Shown one piece after another: positions 23,491 to 37,762 of a DNA stretch of 64,000 bases. This stretch comes from Hyphodiscus hymeniophilus. Taxonomy: Eukaryota; Ascomycota; Leotiomycetes; Helotiales; Hyphodiscaceae. Numbering within the stretch: the first letter of the stretch is position 1; the number at the start of each line of letters is the position of its first letter. The DNA is taken from NCBI GenBank assembly GCA_016508695.1, contig VNKQ01000003.1, positions 1,240,001 to 1,304,000 on the forward strand, written 5' to 3'. The position numbers were made by a program, and so were the translations under genes. The notes under the pieces were generated by a model, which was given only the letters and a program-made list of their open reading frames with translations, had not been told where the DNA came from and did no database searches.

Positions 23491-23755
23491 TGTCGTGTAA
23501 ATAATTAGTTTAATCTTTAAGAAGAAAGAGTTATAAGAAAAGACTACTTGAGTAAGCGTATATTAAGTATTATTTAGTCTAAAAAAAGAAGAAAAAGAAG
23601 TAAGTCTTCTCTTAAGTATTAAATTACTCTTATAAAGCTTAGCGAAATAAGTGCTTAGATAAAGCTTAAGTAATTATATAATATAATTAAATATTTAATA
23701 AGTATAATTAAATATTTTATAATTATAAGATTAGTTAAGCCTTAATTTTATAATA
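23491..23755 (-). repeat. Copia-family LTR (3' LTR of minus-strand element)
   Basis: 265 bp, starting TGTCGTGTAAATAATT on the plus strand and ending TTTTATAATA. It matches the LTRs at 30791, 46393, 54418, 58652, 59247 and 61509. Confidence 0.88.
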
Positions 23756-26700
23756 TACTCCCTAGTTATTATAAAGAAGTCTAGAGACCTTTTATTTTAT
23801 AATAATTATTATTTTATAATCCCTAATCCCTTATATTCCTCAAATAGCCTTAATTTAATATATTAGAATATATACTTATATTCGAAGTCAATTATAAAAT
23901 ATAGCGTGTATTTACTTATATAGCTTATAAGTAAGTTCCTTATACTCTATATATATATAGATTTTGAGTTGTAAATATTAGCGTTTGTTTTATTTAATTA
24001 CTTAATATAATTAATCTAATTAGAGATCTTATACTTAGTAGTAACTAGTATTATAATCAATTCTAACTAATATCTCTTTTATCTCTTAGCCTTATAAATA
24101 GTATAAATAATATAAACTTTATACGTCGTCTAATCTCTATAATTACCTTAATTAATCTAGTAACTTAACACGCTTCTAACTATACTAGTAGGCGTATAGC
24201 TAATTAGGCTATAAGTATAAAATCGCGATCTCGTAACCTTTTAACCTCTAATAATAATAATAAACAATAATATTAACTTTTACTACTATTATAATAGTAT
24301 ACTATTACTATTCTATTAATAACTCTTTTATCTTTTTATTAATTATTAATATAAGTAATACCTTGAGTAATAATACAAGTAAAAGCTCGAGTAGTTAATT
24401 ATCTTTGTCTAAATTCTAGGTTTAATTCCTAAGCTTTATTTAATTATTACTTTATATTCGATAATTAGTATAACTAACCTTTTTAATAAGTAAGGCTTTA
24501 AAGAAGAGCTTTAAGTAGAGATACTTATTAATCCTTTTACTACTAAATCTAACGATTCCTTCCGATCTCCCCTTTTCTTACTAACGATTATAATAATAAT
24601 AATAATAATAATAAAGAAGAAAAAGATAAGGAAGATAAAGCTAAAAAAGATAAAGAGAAAGAAAATAAAGATAATCTAATCTTATCTCTTACTAAGTTAT
24701 AAAATCGCTATTGCTAGCTTTTGTATTTACTACTTATACTAACTTTTATTTCTATTACTTGTCTAGATAATAGTCTTACTCGCCGCTTATATAATTAGAC
24801 TACTCGCCTTAATCTTTATTCTTTTATTTTAGACGATTATATTCCGGATACTCTTTCTCGTCGTTCTTATAGTTTTACTTATAGTCTTAGTACTCGGTAA
24901 GATTAGCCTTGCCTTAGTTATTTATTTTCTTTAATAGTTAGAAAATCTAATAGTCGTTACTTTAAGAATTTTATTATATTATATAATAATTAGTATTATT
25001 AATACTATATATACTCTTATATTCTAATCCCTACTAGTATTCTTTTATATACTTAACTATTTTATAATAAGTATTATTATTAAGAATTTAATTAGAGTTT
25101 TAATTAAAAAGTATATTAAACGTTAAGTTTTTATTTAATTAATACTAATCTTTATATAAAAAATAAAGTAATTAAAGATTACTATTTAGACTATACTAAA
25201 GATTAGTAATTTTATTAATTCTACTAATCGCGCTTTAGGAATTAATACTTATCGATATAGGGATAATAATAACAATTAAGGTCCTACTCTTTATTATACT
25301 AGTACTCTTCTTTTTAGTTTTAGTAATTTGAAGTCTAGTAAATAAGAAATACTTACTCGCGCCTTTACTACTTATATAAATACTATATATAGTCTAAGTA
25401 ATTAAAGTAGCGAATAATCTACTAGTAATTTAGGGAAATACTAAGTAGTCTTTTATAATATATTTTCGTTCTCTTTTTTCTATATTAAAGTAACTTAATA
25501 ATAATACTCAAATAAGTATTAATCTATTAAATTCCCTTAACTATAAAATAAATAACTTATAAAATAAAAAATATAATTATTAATTATATTATCTTATTAT
25601 ATTATAGCTTTAAAGTATAAAAAACTCTATTTAGTTCTTTTAATTAATCTTATTAGTATTTATATAAAATTCTATAATAGTCTTACTAGTATTCTATTAA
25701 ATATTTTACTAATTTATCTAATCCTAGCTATATCTAGCCAAAACTTTAATAAATTCTATTAATATCTAAAAGATATCTAATTATTCATCTTTAATCCTTA
25801 ATTATATTAATTAAATACTTAGTTTAATCCTTAAAGATCCGTTTAATATTTACTTACTAAACGCTAATTAATCGATACTTTTATATAATTAATACTCTAA
25901 ATCTTATACTTTCTTAAGATCTTTAATCTTTTTATATATATTTTATAGATTTAATAAAGCTCGGAAATACTTAAACTTATACTTAAAGAGATTCTTAATA
26001 AGCTTATTTACTAGTATTTCGCTAGTTAGTAAGTATATTACTTTAAACGTTTTAAATTTATACTTTTAATAAAGCTATATATTTTAAATATTTATATATT
26101 ATAACTTAATTATAATTCTCTTATTCTCTTTTATAATTAGTTTAATTATTTATTAATTATTATAAAAGATTATTTAAGAGTCTTTAAGTAAAAGGTTAAT
26201 CTCTTTAAAAAATCGTTATAATATTATCGTTTCCTTAGTTATATACTTTACTTCTAAGAGCTTTACTTAAGTAATAAACATTAATATTATTAACTATCAA
26301 GTTACTTTTTAAGTAATAAGTCCTTTAAATAAGAATATTATATACCCGTAAGATAATTACTAAGTTTTAATATTATTTATAAATAATATATTTAATATAA
26401 TTAGTAACTAGCTTTCTAAGCTTTCTTTATACTAAATAATAAAATAATAAGTTCTTTAAAGATATTTAATTACTTAATTAATTACTTTTATATATTATAT
26501 ATTAGGTTTTATTAAGAATTAAAAGAGTTAAGAGGTTATAAAAGTAATATTTACTCTAATTATAATTATAATATAAAGAACTAATCTTACTCTTTCTTAA
26601 TATACCTTAATAAAGCTTAGTATTATTATCTTTAAGTTCTTAATAAGCTTAGTTTTTAAAAGTAATATAAATAGACATTTTTATTTAATTAAATTAAACT

Positions 26701-29700
26701 TTTAAGTAATCTTTTTTATATAAGTATTATAAAGTAAAGAGATTATCTTATTGTTTTAATCTCTAATTATACAAATACTTAAAAACTATTATATATCTTT
26801 TAAGTCTTAAAGTTTATATAACTTCTTTAGCTTTTTAGTAAACTTATATACTTTTTACTTATTTCTTTTATAATATAAGATTAATATATTATTTATATAA
26901 AAGATTATAAAGATTTATTAAGTAAAGTTATAAAAAAAGTACGGCTCTTTTTTACTTTAAATTAACTTAAGAAACTTAATAATTAAAGAAAAGTCTTAAT
27001 ACTAAAGAGCTAGAGAGTCTTATAAGCTATATAAAGCTTAATTAATCTCTATATAAAACCTTGCCTTCTTAAAGCCTAAAAAGAGCTAATATATTACTTA
27101 TATTCTTTTATCGTTTTATAAAGTATTAATAAAAGTATTAATAACGTTATATTACTTAATTTTAAGATTAAAGTAAGTTATAATAGTTATAATTACTCAA
27201 AACAAATAAGTAGCAAGTATAATAATATATATAAAAACAATTAAATCTTTTTCTTAAAAGTTATTATAAATAATAATCCGAGACTTATAGCGAATTATAA
27301 AACCGTTTAAGTTTACCTTATAAGTAAAGACTTATTTTAAAGGAATAGCTTTTAAATTAATTAAGTTTACTTTAATTTATTTTTAATAGTTTCTTAACTT
27401 TAGATTTTTAATTTCTAATCTTATATCTTAGATAAAGTAATTATTATATTTGTATATCTCGAGATCGCTTTATAACTTTAATACCTTTAAAAAATCTTTT
27501 TAATAAACTTTTCTTAAAGTTAAAAGTATTCTTTTTCTCGAAGTATTATTTATTAAAATAAAAGTAAAGATTATTATATATATTATCTAGACTTATTTTT
27601 TATAGCTTAAGTCCTTTTAAAACATTAATAAGAACTTATTATATTATTCTTAATTTAATCTTAAAATTAAAGTATATATTAAAGTAATATATAATATACT
27701 TAGCTTGTCCTTATTTAAATCTTCTTTAGAGACAATTTGTAATTTAAGCTATTAATTTTTTTATACTTATTGTTTTAATTTACTTAATTAGTATATCTTA
27801 TAATTTAAGACTCTTATTATCGGGGTATTACTTAAAAGGCTACTCTTTATTATTAAGAGACTATTACTCGTAGTTATTTTATAATCGCTAGAGTTAAATT
27901 CGCCTTATATTAGGTTAAGTAATTCCCTAAATTAATATATAACTACTTAAGGGATTAATCGTTTATTTATACTTAAGTACTCGTTTAATAACTAAGCTAA
28001 TCCTTAAGTAATTATATTCTTATTTAACTCGCTATTAGTATAATTACTAATTATAAGTATTCTTTTAAATAAATAATCGTTATTACTCCTCTTAATTCCT
28101 ATTTGTAAGTTTACTAGCTTAAGTATTTATTTAAGAGTTAAAAGTCTAATTTCTTTATTTACTCCCGAGTTTTAACTCTCGTCGTCTTTACTTAGAAGCT
28201 TATCCCTTAAAATCTTATATATAAAATCGTTTAATATAATTATAACTTTTCTTTTAAAAGAGAATATCTTATTTATAAAAAGATATTTAATAATTTTATT
28301 AATAGCGTTTTAAATTCTATACTCTTCGATTAGAGAAATAATAGCTTTAGTACTTACTAAGGGCTATTACTTATTTATTTTCTAATTAAGAATATAAAAT
28401 TTAGTTTTATCGAAAGTTATATCTCTTATAATAATTACTTTTTTAAGTTAAAGTACTTAAATCCTATATATATTAGACGCGATATATTTAACTAAGTATT
28501 TAATATATACTTAAAAAAGTACTTTAAATACTCTTTTGTTTTTGCCTTTTTATTATTCTTTCTTTAGAGTATATACTCGAGCGCTATAAGTATAAATCTT
28601 ATTTTAATTAAGTTTAAGATTAGTTATTACTTATTATATAAGCGCTTAATTATATTACTTAAAGTAGTTTTAAAACTATAAGTATAAGACTTTATTTAGT
28701 AAGCGTTACTTATAAGCTTTAAAAAAAAGAATAATATATAAGTAAATTACTACTTTATATATCTCTAGCTAAAGGTTTTCCGGGAGATTAATAGTAAGTC
28801 TTATTCTAATTAATTTCTCGATTATATTTCTCTTAGCTTTCTTAATTATATTAGTAAGCTTATAAGTATAAGCTAGTACTAATTTTATATCGATTCCTTT
28901 TATATTAGCCTATTGCTTAAAATCTATTATACTAAAAAAAGAGATTATTAAAGTGTCTTAATTACTCTTAATCTTATAAATCGATAGTCTAAATTAGCGT
29001 TTTACTTATATATTAAAATAAAAGATTAAGTTTATAATTATAATCCCGCGTTTCTCTATAAGTATAAATCCCTAGTATTTTCTACTAAACTCGTCTTTAA
29101 TTAATAGAATTTAGCTAATATTATTATATACTCTAAAGAAATTAAAGAAATCCCAAATAATTCTCTAAAATAGTCTAAGTAATTTAAAGTATAATACTTA
29201 GCGAGAGATTTGCTTCTTAGCTAATATAAGAGTATAAGCTTTATAATATATAATTAGTATTCTTTTAATAATTATATTCTTAACTACTTTTATAAGTAAC
29301 TCGAGGACTTTTAGTTTAGAGTATCTTACTCGTTAATACTAAAGCTTAGCTAAATTGCTCTAGGGTTTTAAGTAGTCTCTTAATTATTTAAACGACTTTT
29401 TTAGTTATTATTTAATTATTAAGTATATTATTACTAGTTTTATATATATTAGAATTATAAAAAGAAAACCTAGGCAAGAGATAAGTAACTTATATTTAAG
29501 GAAAACTAAGTTAAATTTATATTTTATATTAAGTATAATAATATTAGAATTAATACTTCTATATCTTAATAAATAATTAAGACTATAAAACTAAACCCTT
29601 GCCTTAAGTATTTAAGTTTCTAAAATAATATTTATATAAAAACTATTAATTATAATTATATTTTCTATTTTTTAAATTATAATTACTTTACTTATTTAAT

Positions 29701-30790
29701 CGCGAGTAAACTCTAAGAGTATTCCCTTAATTGCTTTTAAGAAATTAGTAACCAAAAGGTAGCCTAGCTCGATATCTAAAAGTTTATATATATAAATAAT
29801 AGTTAATATATTCTTTTACTTTAAAAACTACTTAAAACGATTAGTTAAGCTTTTTTAACCTTTTTTTAAGACTTCTTAGTAGGTTTATTAAGTTATAGTT
29901 ATAAAGGTTCCTTTTACTAGAGCTATATAATTCTTAAGTTTAAATAAAAGTAATTATAAGCTTATATTATTATTAAGTATTAATTTAGTCTTAATTACTT
30001 ATAGTATTTCCTTATCGACAAATAAATTTACTTAGTTAAAGATTACTAAAAGATCCCGTAATTGTTTTTTTTATTCTTTATACTCTTATATAACTAACTC
30101 GAAGTAAGCTTAGTATCGACCCTAAATATTATTATATATTATAATAATAGTAATTAGTTTAAAAGGAATAATTAGTTTTAGTTTAAGATTTACTTTTTTT
30201 AGAGTAAAGAGTATTCTTTTAAAAGTTACTAAAGTCTTATTATACGTTTGATTTGCGTTTCTAATATAATCTTATTTTACCTTTATAGCTTTTATAAGAT
30301 TAAACTTAATTTACTTAAGTTACTAAATTATATTTAGTTCTTTAATTATTTATTTTAATTTTATTACCTTTAGAGAGAGTATAAAGTATATTAAAGTACT
30401 TAGAACTATTAGATTTATATATTCTAAAATATTAAGTAATCTTATATTATAATAAAAGAAAGAGTATTATTTTAATTACTCTAATCGAGTCTTTAATTAA
30501 ATATCGACTAGAATCGCTATATTATATAAAGTAAATATACTATAAATAATTAATACTTTACTTAAAGGCTTTTAAGTAATTATATATAAAATAAATTAAA
30601 ATAATTAGTTATTATTCTAATTAGAGAAAACCTTAATATAAGAGTTATTCTTCTTAAAGAGTTAGTAAGAATTAGCTTGTTTATTCTAATAAGTAAAGCT
30701 ATATACTCAAATCTATTCGTATAATAATATATTATAATATACTTCTTAGAATAAATAATCCCTAAGTATTATATAAACTAAACTTATAAC

Positions 30791-31055
30791 TATTATATAA
30801 ATAATTAGTCTAATCTTTAAAAAGAAAAGGTTATAAGAAAAGATTACTCGAGTAAGTATATATTAAGTATTATTTAGTCTAAAGAAAGAAAAAGAAGAAG
30901 TAAGTCTTTTTCTAAGTATTAAATTACTCTTATAAAGCTTAGCGAAATAAATACTTAAATAGAGCTTAAGTAATCACATAACGTAACTAAATATTTAATA
31001 AGTATAATTAAATATTCTATAACTATAAGATTAGTTAAGCCTTAATTTTGTGATA
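30791..31055 (-). repeat. Copia-family LTR (5' LTR of minus-strand element)
   Basis: 265 bp, the same length as its partner at 23491. It keeps TTTTGTGATA at the end, closer to a TG...CA-bounded LTR than the other copies. Host gypsy sequence resumes at 31056. Confidence 0.88.
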
Positions 31056-32049
31056 TTAGAAAACTAGGAACTAGTATAATAAGTGGTACTATACTAGTAA
31101 AATATAAAGATACCGCTAGCAAGGAAAGCTACTATTTTGCCTATAAGACTTGTCAAGGTTATATAACAAGAGATAATAAGCTAGTAAATAAGTATATAAA
31201 GACCTAGAGTCTTAATGTTATTAAAAGGGCAAACAAAGGCATAAGCCATTAGTTTTCTCAATTACTTAATATTAATAATAACACTTGTTAAGACACTAAT
31301 ATTATAATAAATAATATTAAGATCGATCTATTTGTAACTATACAATAGTAAGGAATTACATTAAACAAAGGAATTAAAGTAGACAAAAGAGTATAATATT
31401 ATCTTTAGACACTATATATACTAAGAAGAACGGTTTGCTAATAGTATAGCCAAAATAGTAGCTATTAATATAATATCTTAATAGAGTTCGATTAGCGACC
31501 TATAGTTATATTCTTATAGTAATTAGAAGTAATTGGCTATAAGCTATTCTAATAACCTAGGCTATTACTAACTAACGAAATAATATAAGACCTAGTAATA
31601 GATTTTCTTCTTATACTAGATTTAATAATTAATTATAACGATAAGTATATACTATAATATATAGCTCTATATTATAATAAAAAGACAAGATATACGCAAA
31701 TTAAAGGTATATACAAAACAAAAGACAAGAAAATCTATCTTATAAATAAGGCAAATAGAATTAGAGTTAGACCTAGTAATTAATTAGACTAGTACAAACG
31801 CTTTATTATAAGAGATATTCCCTAAGAATATATAAGAAAATATAGGGAGTATATAATCGCTAGGTTTTTAGATATTTCTAGAGGTTTAAGATTAACGCAA
31901 GAATAACTAAAAGCCCTAGAAATCGGGAATAGCTTATAGCTAAAAGAACATTAAATACTAGAAGAGGTACTAGTTATAAGAGAAAAGGCAATAGTATAAG
32001 ATTAGACTAAGTATAATCGATTTTATAAAGACGTTTCTCTTTTTATTAT

Positions 32050-32850
32050 AATTAAGACTATAAAATATAAAGTATAGTAAGTAGCGAATTTTCCTTATCT
32101 AAGAGCTTTACTACTAATTATAGTAAGTATACTTAAAGATAGGCTTAATAGAGAAGTCTTAAAGTACTTTAATAGACCCTATAAGAACCCTTAGTTTTTA
32201 GTAAAGAAAAAGTAGCTAAGTTAATATAAATTAATTAATTTTATAACCTACTTAAATATAGTAATAAGAAGAGATATAAACCTGCCTCTATCGGTTAATA
32301 AATTTATAAAGGAGTTTACAAGATACTAGATTACTAGTTTAATAGATATATTCTTTAAGTATAACTATTAGATTCTTAATCCCAGATATAGAGATTTAAT
32401 AGTATTCTTTATACTACTTAGACTACTTAGGAATACTATACTTCTTATAAGAGTAACAAATTTAGTTATATAATTTATTAGAATTATAAATAAGATATTA
32501 TAACTAATTTATCTAGCGATCTATATATTATTCGTTAACAATATAAAAGTAAAGGGACTATATTATAACTATAAAGGGAAAGAAAACCTTTTAAATATAC
32601 GAAAGTTTATTTTTAAGTATATCTAGAATCTTAATAAAACACTTAAGTTAATTAAACGAGCTAATAGGATTATTAGACTAAAATCGCAATTCTATATAAA
32701 TAGAATAAATATAGTTGGATTTATTTGCAATTCGAAAGAAAAAAAGCCTATAGCTAATAAGATTATTAAAATCTAAAACTAAAAGACACTAAAGAACCTA
32801 ATAGAGGTAAAAGGCTTCCTTAGCCTCTATAGCTATTTCTATATATAAGT
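32050..32850 (+). pseudogene. Reverse transcriptase of the inner gypsy element
   Basis: One plus-strand frame reads NRPYKNP.FLVKKK, LINFITYLNIV, RRDINLPLSVNKF, SLIDIFFKYN and later FVNNIKVKGL, FIFKYI.NLNKTL, LKSQFYINRINIVGFIC and EVKGFLSLYSYF. This is the fungal gypsy lineage in which the catalytic box is FxDDIxVKGP and the RT is followed by an IVGFxC block. The two catalytic Asp residues are now Asn-Asn, a double G-to-A change. Boundaries are approximate. Confidence 0.75.
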
Positions 32851-32859
32851 TAAGGGATA

Positions 32860-34520
32860 TAGTCTAATTATAAAACCCTTATACCGCTTATAAAAGAAAA
32901 GAGTAAAGTTCTATTAAATCCTAGATATATAAAGCAAAGTAATAAAGTAGTTATAAGACGTATTAATAATAGCGCTAGTATTAATTCGAATCGATTATAA
33001 TATAGGAGCTAGGGAAATCGTCATTAGCGTTAACGTAAGCCTTATTAGCTATAAAGGCTACTTAAGCCAAAAAGATTCTAAAACTAATATAATACGACTT
33101 ACTAGATACGAGAGTAGTATCTAAATAATAATAGAGTATAAATATAATATTATAAAAAGAAAATACTATAGAGTATTAAAAATATTTAAGAAATTATAAC
33201 TATAAATTATTAGAATATACTTTATATTAAAAATTAACGCAAACGTCCTAGTAGCTTAATTAAATCGAGTTACAATAGACTATCTAAATGCCTTAATTAC
33301 TCGATAGCTCGTATAAATTTAATTATTTAATTTTAAAGTTTAATATATTATAAAAACTAAGTATACTACTACTAATGCCTTATTAAGAAGACTATTATAC
33401 CTAGACGATAAGGGGTCAAATAAAATTAATATTAATAATTAGATTCTTTTTAAGTTAAGAGTATATAAGATATACTTTATTAAAGCTAACTTAAATAAGG
33501 AATTAACTAAAGACCTAGTATTATATAATAAACGTATAATTCTAAAAGATATAAGGAATCGGATAGAATAATTAAGGAATAAAGTATAAGAAAAAGTAAA
33601 GAGTTCTTTCTCTAATAATAATAGTAAATACGAAACTCTAATTTTTATAAGGGAATATAAAGAGAACTCGATTAAGATTATAAGATACTTAATAATAATA
33701 AAGAAGCTTAAAGAGTTAAATAAGTCTAAATTCCGTAAATTTAAGAGAAAGGCACTTAAATATAAAGTATATAAAAAAAGACTCTAAAGGCTAGTAATAA
33801 AAAGACTATTAATTAAGCTAGTTATTAACGATAAGAAGACTTATACGTAAATTCTATACGATTTATATAATTAAAGTAGTTATAAAGGGTATAAAACTAT
33901 ATATTATAAAGTAATATAATAATATTTCTAATATAATTACTATAAAGACATTAAGCAATTTATTAAGACTTATCTAGAATATTAGTTTTAATTGTTTATT
34001 TAATAAAAAGAACTATTATATTCTATAGCTTCGAATAGCTTAATAGAAAAATAGGGGCTTAATATAACTTATATACTATATCGGAAAGACAAGAAGTACC
34101 TTATTATTACAAGAGACAATATAAGTAAATAAGTCAAAGCTAGAGTATTATTAATAAAAAAAGCGCTTTTAGTTATAAAATTTATCTAGGAAAATATTAT
34201 ATATTACTATAGTATCTTTTAGAGACTTATTATTAATAAAGAAAGTAAGAATAAAGCTTAAGTACTTAAACTCTTAAACTAATAGAATATAAAGAGCTTA
34301 TAAATCTCTACCTACTACTTAGCTACAAATAGAATAGTTAAGAGAGGTTATTATACGTTAAAGAATATACTTTTTAAGCTAAGAGTTAATTAGATAAAGA
34401 ATTTACTTATAGTTTTATTTGCTAATAAAATAATAATATATAAACTTATTAGGTTTACTTTATTTTATATAGTCTATAAGAGAAAACTAATTTTACTTAT
34501 AAAGACAAAGATTTTAACTT
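32860..34520 (+). pseudogene. RNase H and integrase of the inner gypsy element
   Basis: The frame continues with an RNase H block (IVISVNVSLISYKGYLSQKD, RYESS, NANVLVA.LNR) around 32980-33330, then integrase-like text near 34050-34520 with the C-terminal block RVN.IKNLLIVLFANK, LIRFTLFYIVY and LILLIKT. All are interrupted by TAA/TAG. The DDE residues could not all be placed. Confidence 0.6.
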
Positions 34521-37475
34521 AGAGAACTATTTTTTAAGAAGAGGTTACAAATAAAGTCAAACTTATTTTAATAAGGGCATAGTAATTCTAAATATAAGAA
34601 AAGGATATAAAAGAAGTAATAAATTAAAAGACTCGGCGACGATAAGAAGGAAAAGAAGCCTTTAATATAAGGTATAATATTCGATTAAGACTATTATAAG
34701 TAAGAGATATTATACTAAGGTATAATTCGTAAAGAAAAGTCGATATATCGTCGAATTAAAAACTAGATTTTTAGTAATTTAGGCCGTATTAAATTAAGTG
34801 GGCTAATATCAAAAAGGGCTATTACAAATTAAAGGAATTAAGACTAGATAAAGTGATATTAAAGAGAACCTTTATAGGAACTTAATTAAAACTATTCTTT
34901 ATATAGTAAAGATACTTTTATATAATAAATAATAAAGTATTAGAAGTTAAACTACTATTACTTAATAATCTAACTAGGGTTAGAGATATTAAAGAATAAG
35001 AAGAAAGGTAGTTAGAAATTCGATTATTAATATTAAATTCTAAAAAATAAAGCTAATATACTTAATTTAGAAATAGCGATTTAGATATAGAATAACTTGG
35101 CTAATTAAGAGCTTTTATACCTTAATATAAGACAAGAATATAATAGCCCCCGCCTAGTATTATTAGTACTAGATAAAGACCCCTTAGTAACTAAATACAA
35201 ACTCTTAATAATAAAGTATTAACGAAACCCAAAAGAGAATAATAGTCTTTAAAGTCTTTTTACTAACTAATACTAGTTATTATAAGCTAAACTCTTTTTA
35301 TAGCGAAAAAATAACTAGAAGCTTAACTTAAATATACTACTAGATAGATTATAAAGCTTAGTTATACTATTTAAAATAGGGAAAATAATTAAAAACCCTT
35401 AAAACCTTACGATTTTTTCTTATAATTTTCTTATAATCTTAAAAATAAATATACTTATTAAATAGAATTTAATAAGACTTATATAAAACTTCGGTATAGT
35501 ATTAGCAAGTATACGGGAGCTTAACTAACTACTAACTACTAGGTTAAGTATTATAATTATAAAATAGTTTAATTCCCGAAGATAAAACAAATCCCTAAAG
35601 TATTAAAAAGGTAAAATAAGGTTATTAATCTTACTCGTTTATACTCCTAATTACTAAGTAATAATTATAAAGATATACTATATTAAAAACCTATAAGTCT
35701 CTTTAAGCTATAAAGTCTTTAAGCTAATAGTTATAATTAAAGCTTAATAATAACTCTATATAAGAGAAGGTAGCTAGCCTTTATTAACCGCAAAAGAATC
35801 GAAGTATTCCTTAATTAAATAACTCTTACTCCTTATAATACTATTATAAAATTAGAAAAGAAAAGAATAATAGTTTATTAAGATAAAAAGAGCTAATAGT
35901 AAAGTAAGAATTAAATTACAAAAGTATTATATAATAAAAAGAAAGAAATATAATAATAGTTTAAAGGCATTATAGCCTTCTCTTAGCTTAAGAGTAAAAG
36001 AAACCTAAAGAAGGTTATTAGTATAATTAAAAGAAGTATTAAAAGTTAAAAAAGAACTTAAAAAGTATTATAAGTAATAATACTAAAAGACGCTTAATTA
36101 AACTTAGTGTTAGGGGCTCTTAACCTTACTATAAATATACGTAGCAAAGGCTTTATTAAAGGAAATTATATAATAAAATATAATATTTCCCTAAAGGGAG
36201 TAAATCTTCTTAAAACTCTTATAAGGGGCGTTTAAATATTATAATACGTAATAAGAGTTTAACTAAGGCCTTATAGAAATACTAACCTTTATATATCCTC
36301 TCTTTTAACCCAAGTTATCCTAGTTATAAGTAATATTATAATATTATAAAGATACTTTTTATCTAAGTAAAAGTATTAATACTTTTTATTATTAGAATAG
36401 AAATAAGAAGGAGATTTGATAAGAAGAGAGTTAAAAGAGTAATATTAGAATAAGATATTAGTTAAGTCCTAATAAAAAGAGAAGAAGGGCTTTTAAGATA
36501 AGCTAAGTTATAAGTTAAGACTAAGTTAAGAGGGAATTTAACTATAAAAAAGGTTAGTAATTACAAGATAAGTTAAGAAAGAAAGACCTTTAAGCGTTAA
36601 GGAGAAGAGGGAGAAAGAAGTAGCCTATAAGAAGCAAACTACTATTATTATTAGTTACCTTAAACTCTAGAATAAGAAGAAGAGAGACTTCTAAAAGAGT
36701 ATAAAATAGCTATTAAGTTTAAATAAACTTAAAAAAAATAATAATAATAAAAATAAAAAGACTTTACAACTATAAAGTCGGGACTTGGGGAGTATATTAA
36801 TAAGACTATAAGCTAAGAAGGGAATAATTACTTTCTAGAGTTAAGTAATAAAAACTTAAATTTGTAAGAGGAACTTAATAGTACGCTATTAGAAAAATAT
36901 ATTAAAGGTAAACTATAAAAAGCGTTAGAATTAAGTATAACTTAAAAAGAGAGATTAGGAACTATTAATTATAAAGGAGATAAAACTTAAGTAATCTTTT
37001 TAAAGGCTATTATAATAACCTACTTATTATATATAAAAGTAAAAGTCGAAATCGAGAATAAAGAAAGAAAAATAAAGTTAAAGAAGTCGAGTTTCGAGGT
37101 ATAAAGAAATATCTTAATACTTTTTATTTTAAGAATACTAAAAGTAATAAAAGAGTATTATTAATTAGTTAAGAAAAGTATAAAGTAATAAAATTAATAA
37201 AATTAATAGAATTAATAAAGTTATTAATAAAGTAATAAGAAGAAAAAATATTAATTCTTAGAGTTAAAAGTATAAGAAACTTAAGAAGATATACTTAAGT
37301 AAAGGTATTTTCCTAAAGCGGTTTAATATATACTCCTAGGTTATATAACTTACTATTAAAGGGTACAAATTATTATTACTATAACAAGAATATACTATAC
37401 TCTCTTACTAATTAAGAGTATTATTTCTTTAACTTTATATACTAATAATTCTACTCTATTTAAAGGGGGAACAAA
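34521..37475 (+). other. Unassigned 3' part of the inner gypsy element
   Basis: Nearly 3 kb between the integrase relic and the 3' LTR. It is purine-rich from about 36.4 to 37.3 kb (many AGA/GAA/AAG triplets, as if coding a Lys/Glu-rich protein on the plus strand). No domain was recognised. It could be an extra ORF of this lineage or another insertion too decayed to see. Confidence 0.4.
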
Positions 37476-37757
37476 TATAAAGGGGTAATTTTAAGAGATT
37501 ACGTTTTGCGAAAGTTATATAATATAGTATTAAGTATATTATATAGCTAGGTTTTATATTAGATATTAATATTTATAAATAACCTTTTTACTTAAACTAT
37601 TACTATTATTTGAATATATATTCTTTTAAGCTTATATTAACGATTTATACTATTCGAACTAAGTTTTATAAACCTACGTCTTTAAATCTATTCGTTTCGA
37701 GTTTTTATTATAGACGGATTCCCGCGCTTTATATGATATTAGGATTTGGCCTTCTAT
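37476..37757 (+). repeat. 3' LTR of the inner gypsy element
   Basis: 282 bp, partner of 19376-19657. It is followed by AATAT, repeated from 19371-19375. Confidence 0.88.
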
Positions 37758-37762
37758 AATAT

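Larger units (their letters stand above)
23491..31055 (-). mobile_element. Ty1/copia element, minus strand, inside the inner gypsy element
   Basis: Two 265-bp LTRs (23491-23755 and 30791-31055) bound 7.57 kb. The coding direction is minus: the reverse complement of 28.7-28.9 kb reads the copia integrase block AKRNIIEKLIRIRL followed by NLPENL and LEIYKVVIYLY, and RT lies near 26.75-27.3 kb, downstream on that strand. The order IN before RT is diagnostic of Ty1/copia. The same family occurs at 46393-54655 (plus) and 61509-64000 (minus). No matching 5-bp duplication is seen at its ends (TCGAA left, TTAGA right), so the flanks may have changed or recombined. Confidence 0.85.
19376..37757 (+). 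mobile_element. Second Ty3/gypsy element inserted in the RT of the first
   Basis: Direct 282-bp LTRs lie at 19376-19657 and 37476-37757, both opening TATAAAGGGG. The host codons GAG AAA TAT before 19376 and AAG TTT TAT after 37762 join in frame, and AATAT is present on both sides (19371-19375 and 37758-37762), a 5-bp target duplication. A purine tract AAAGGGGGAACAAA precedes the 3' LTR. Minus the copia element inside it, the element is about 10.8 kb. It has a protease-like stretch near 23030 and RT, RNase H and integrase from 32.0 to 34.5 kb. The RT belongs to a different lineage from the outer element. About 3 kb between the integrase and the 3' LTR has no assigned function. Confidence 0.88.
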
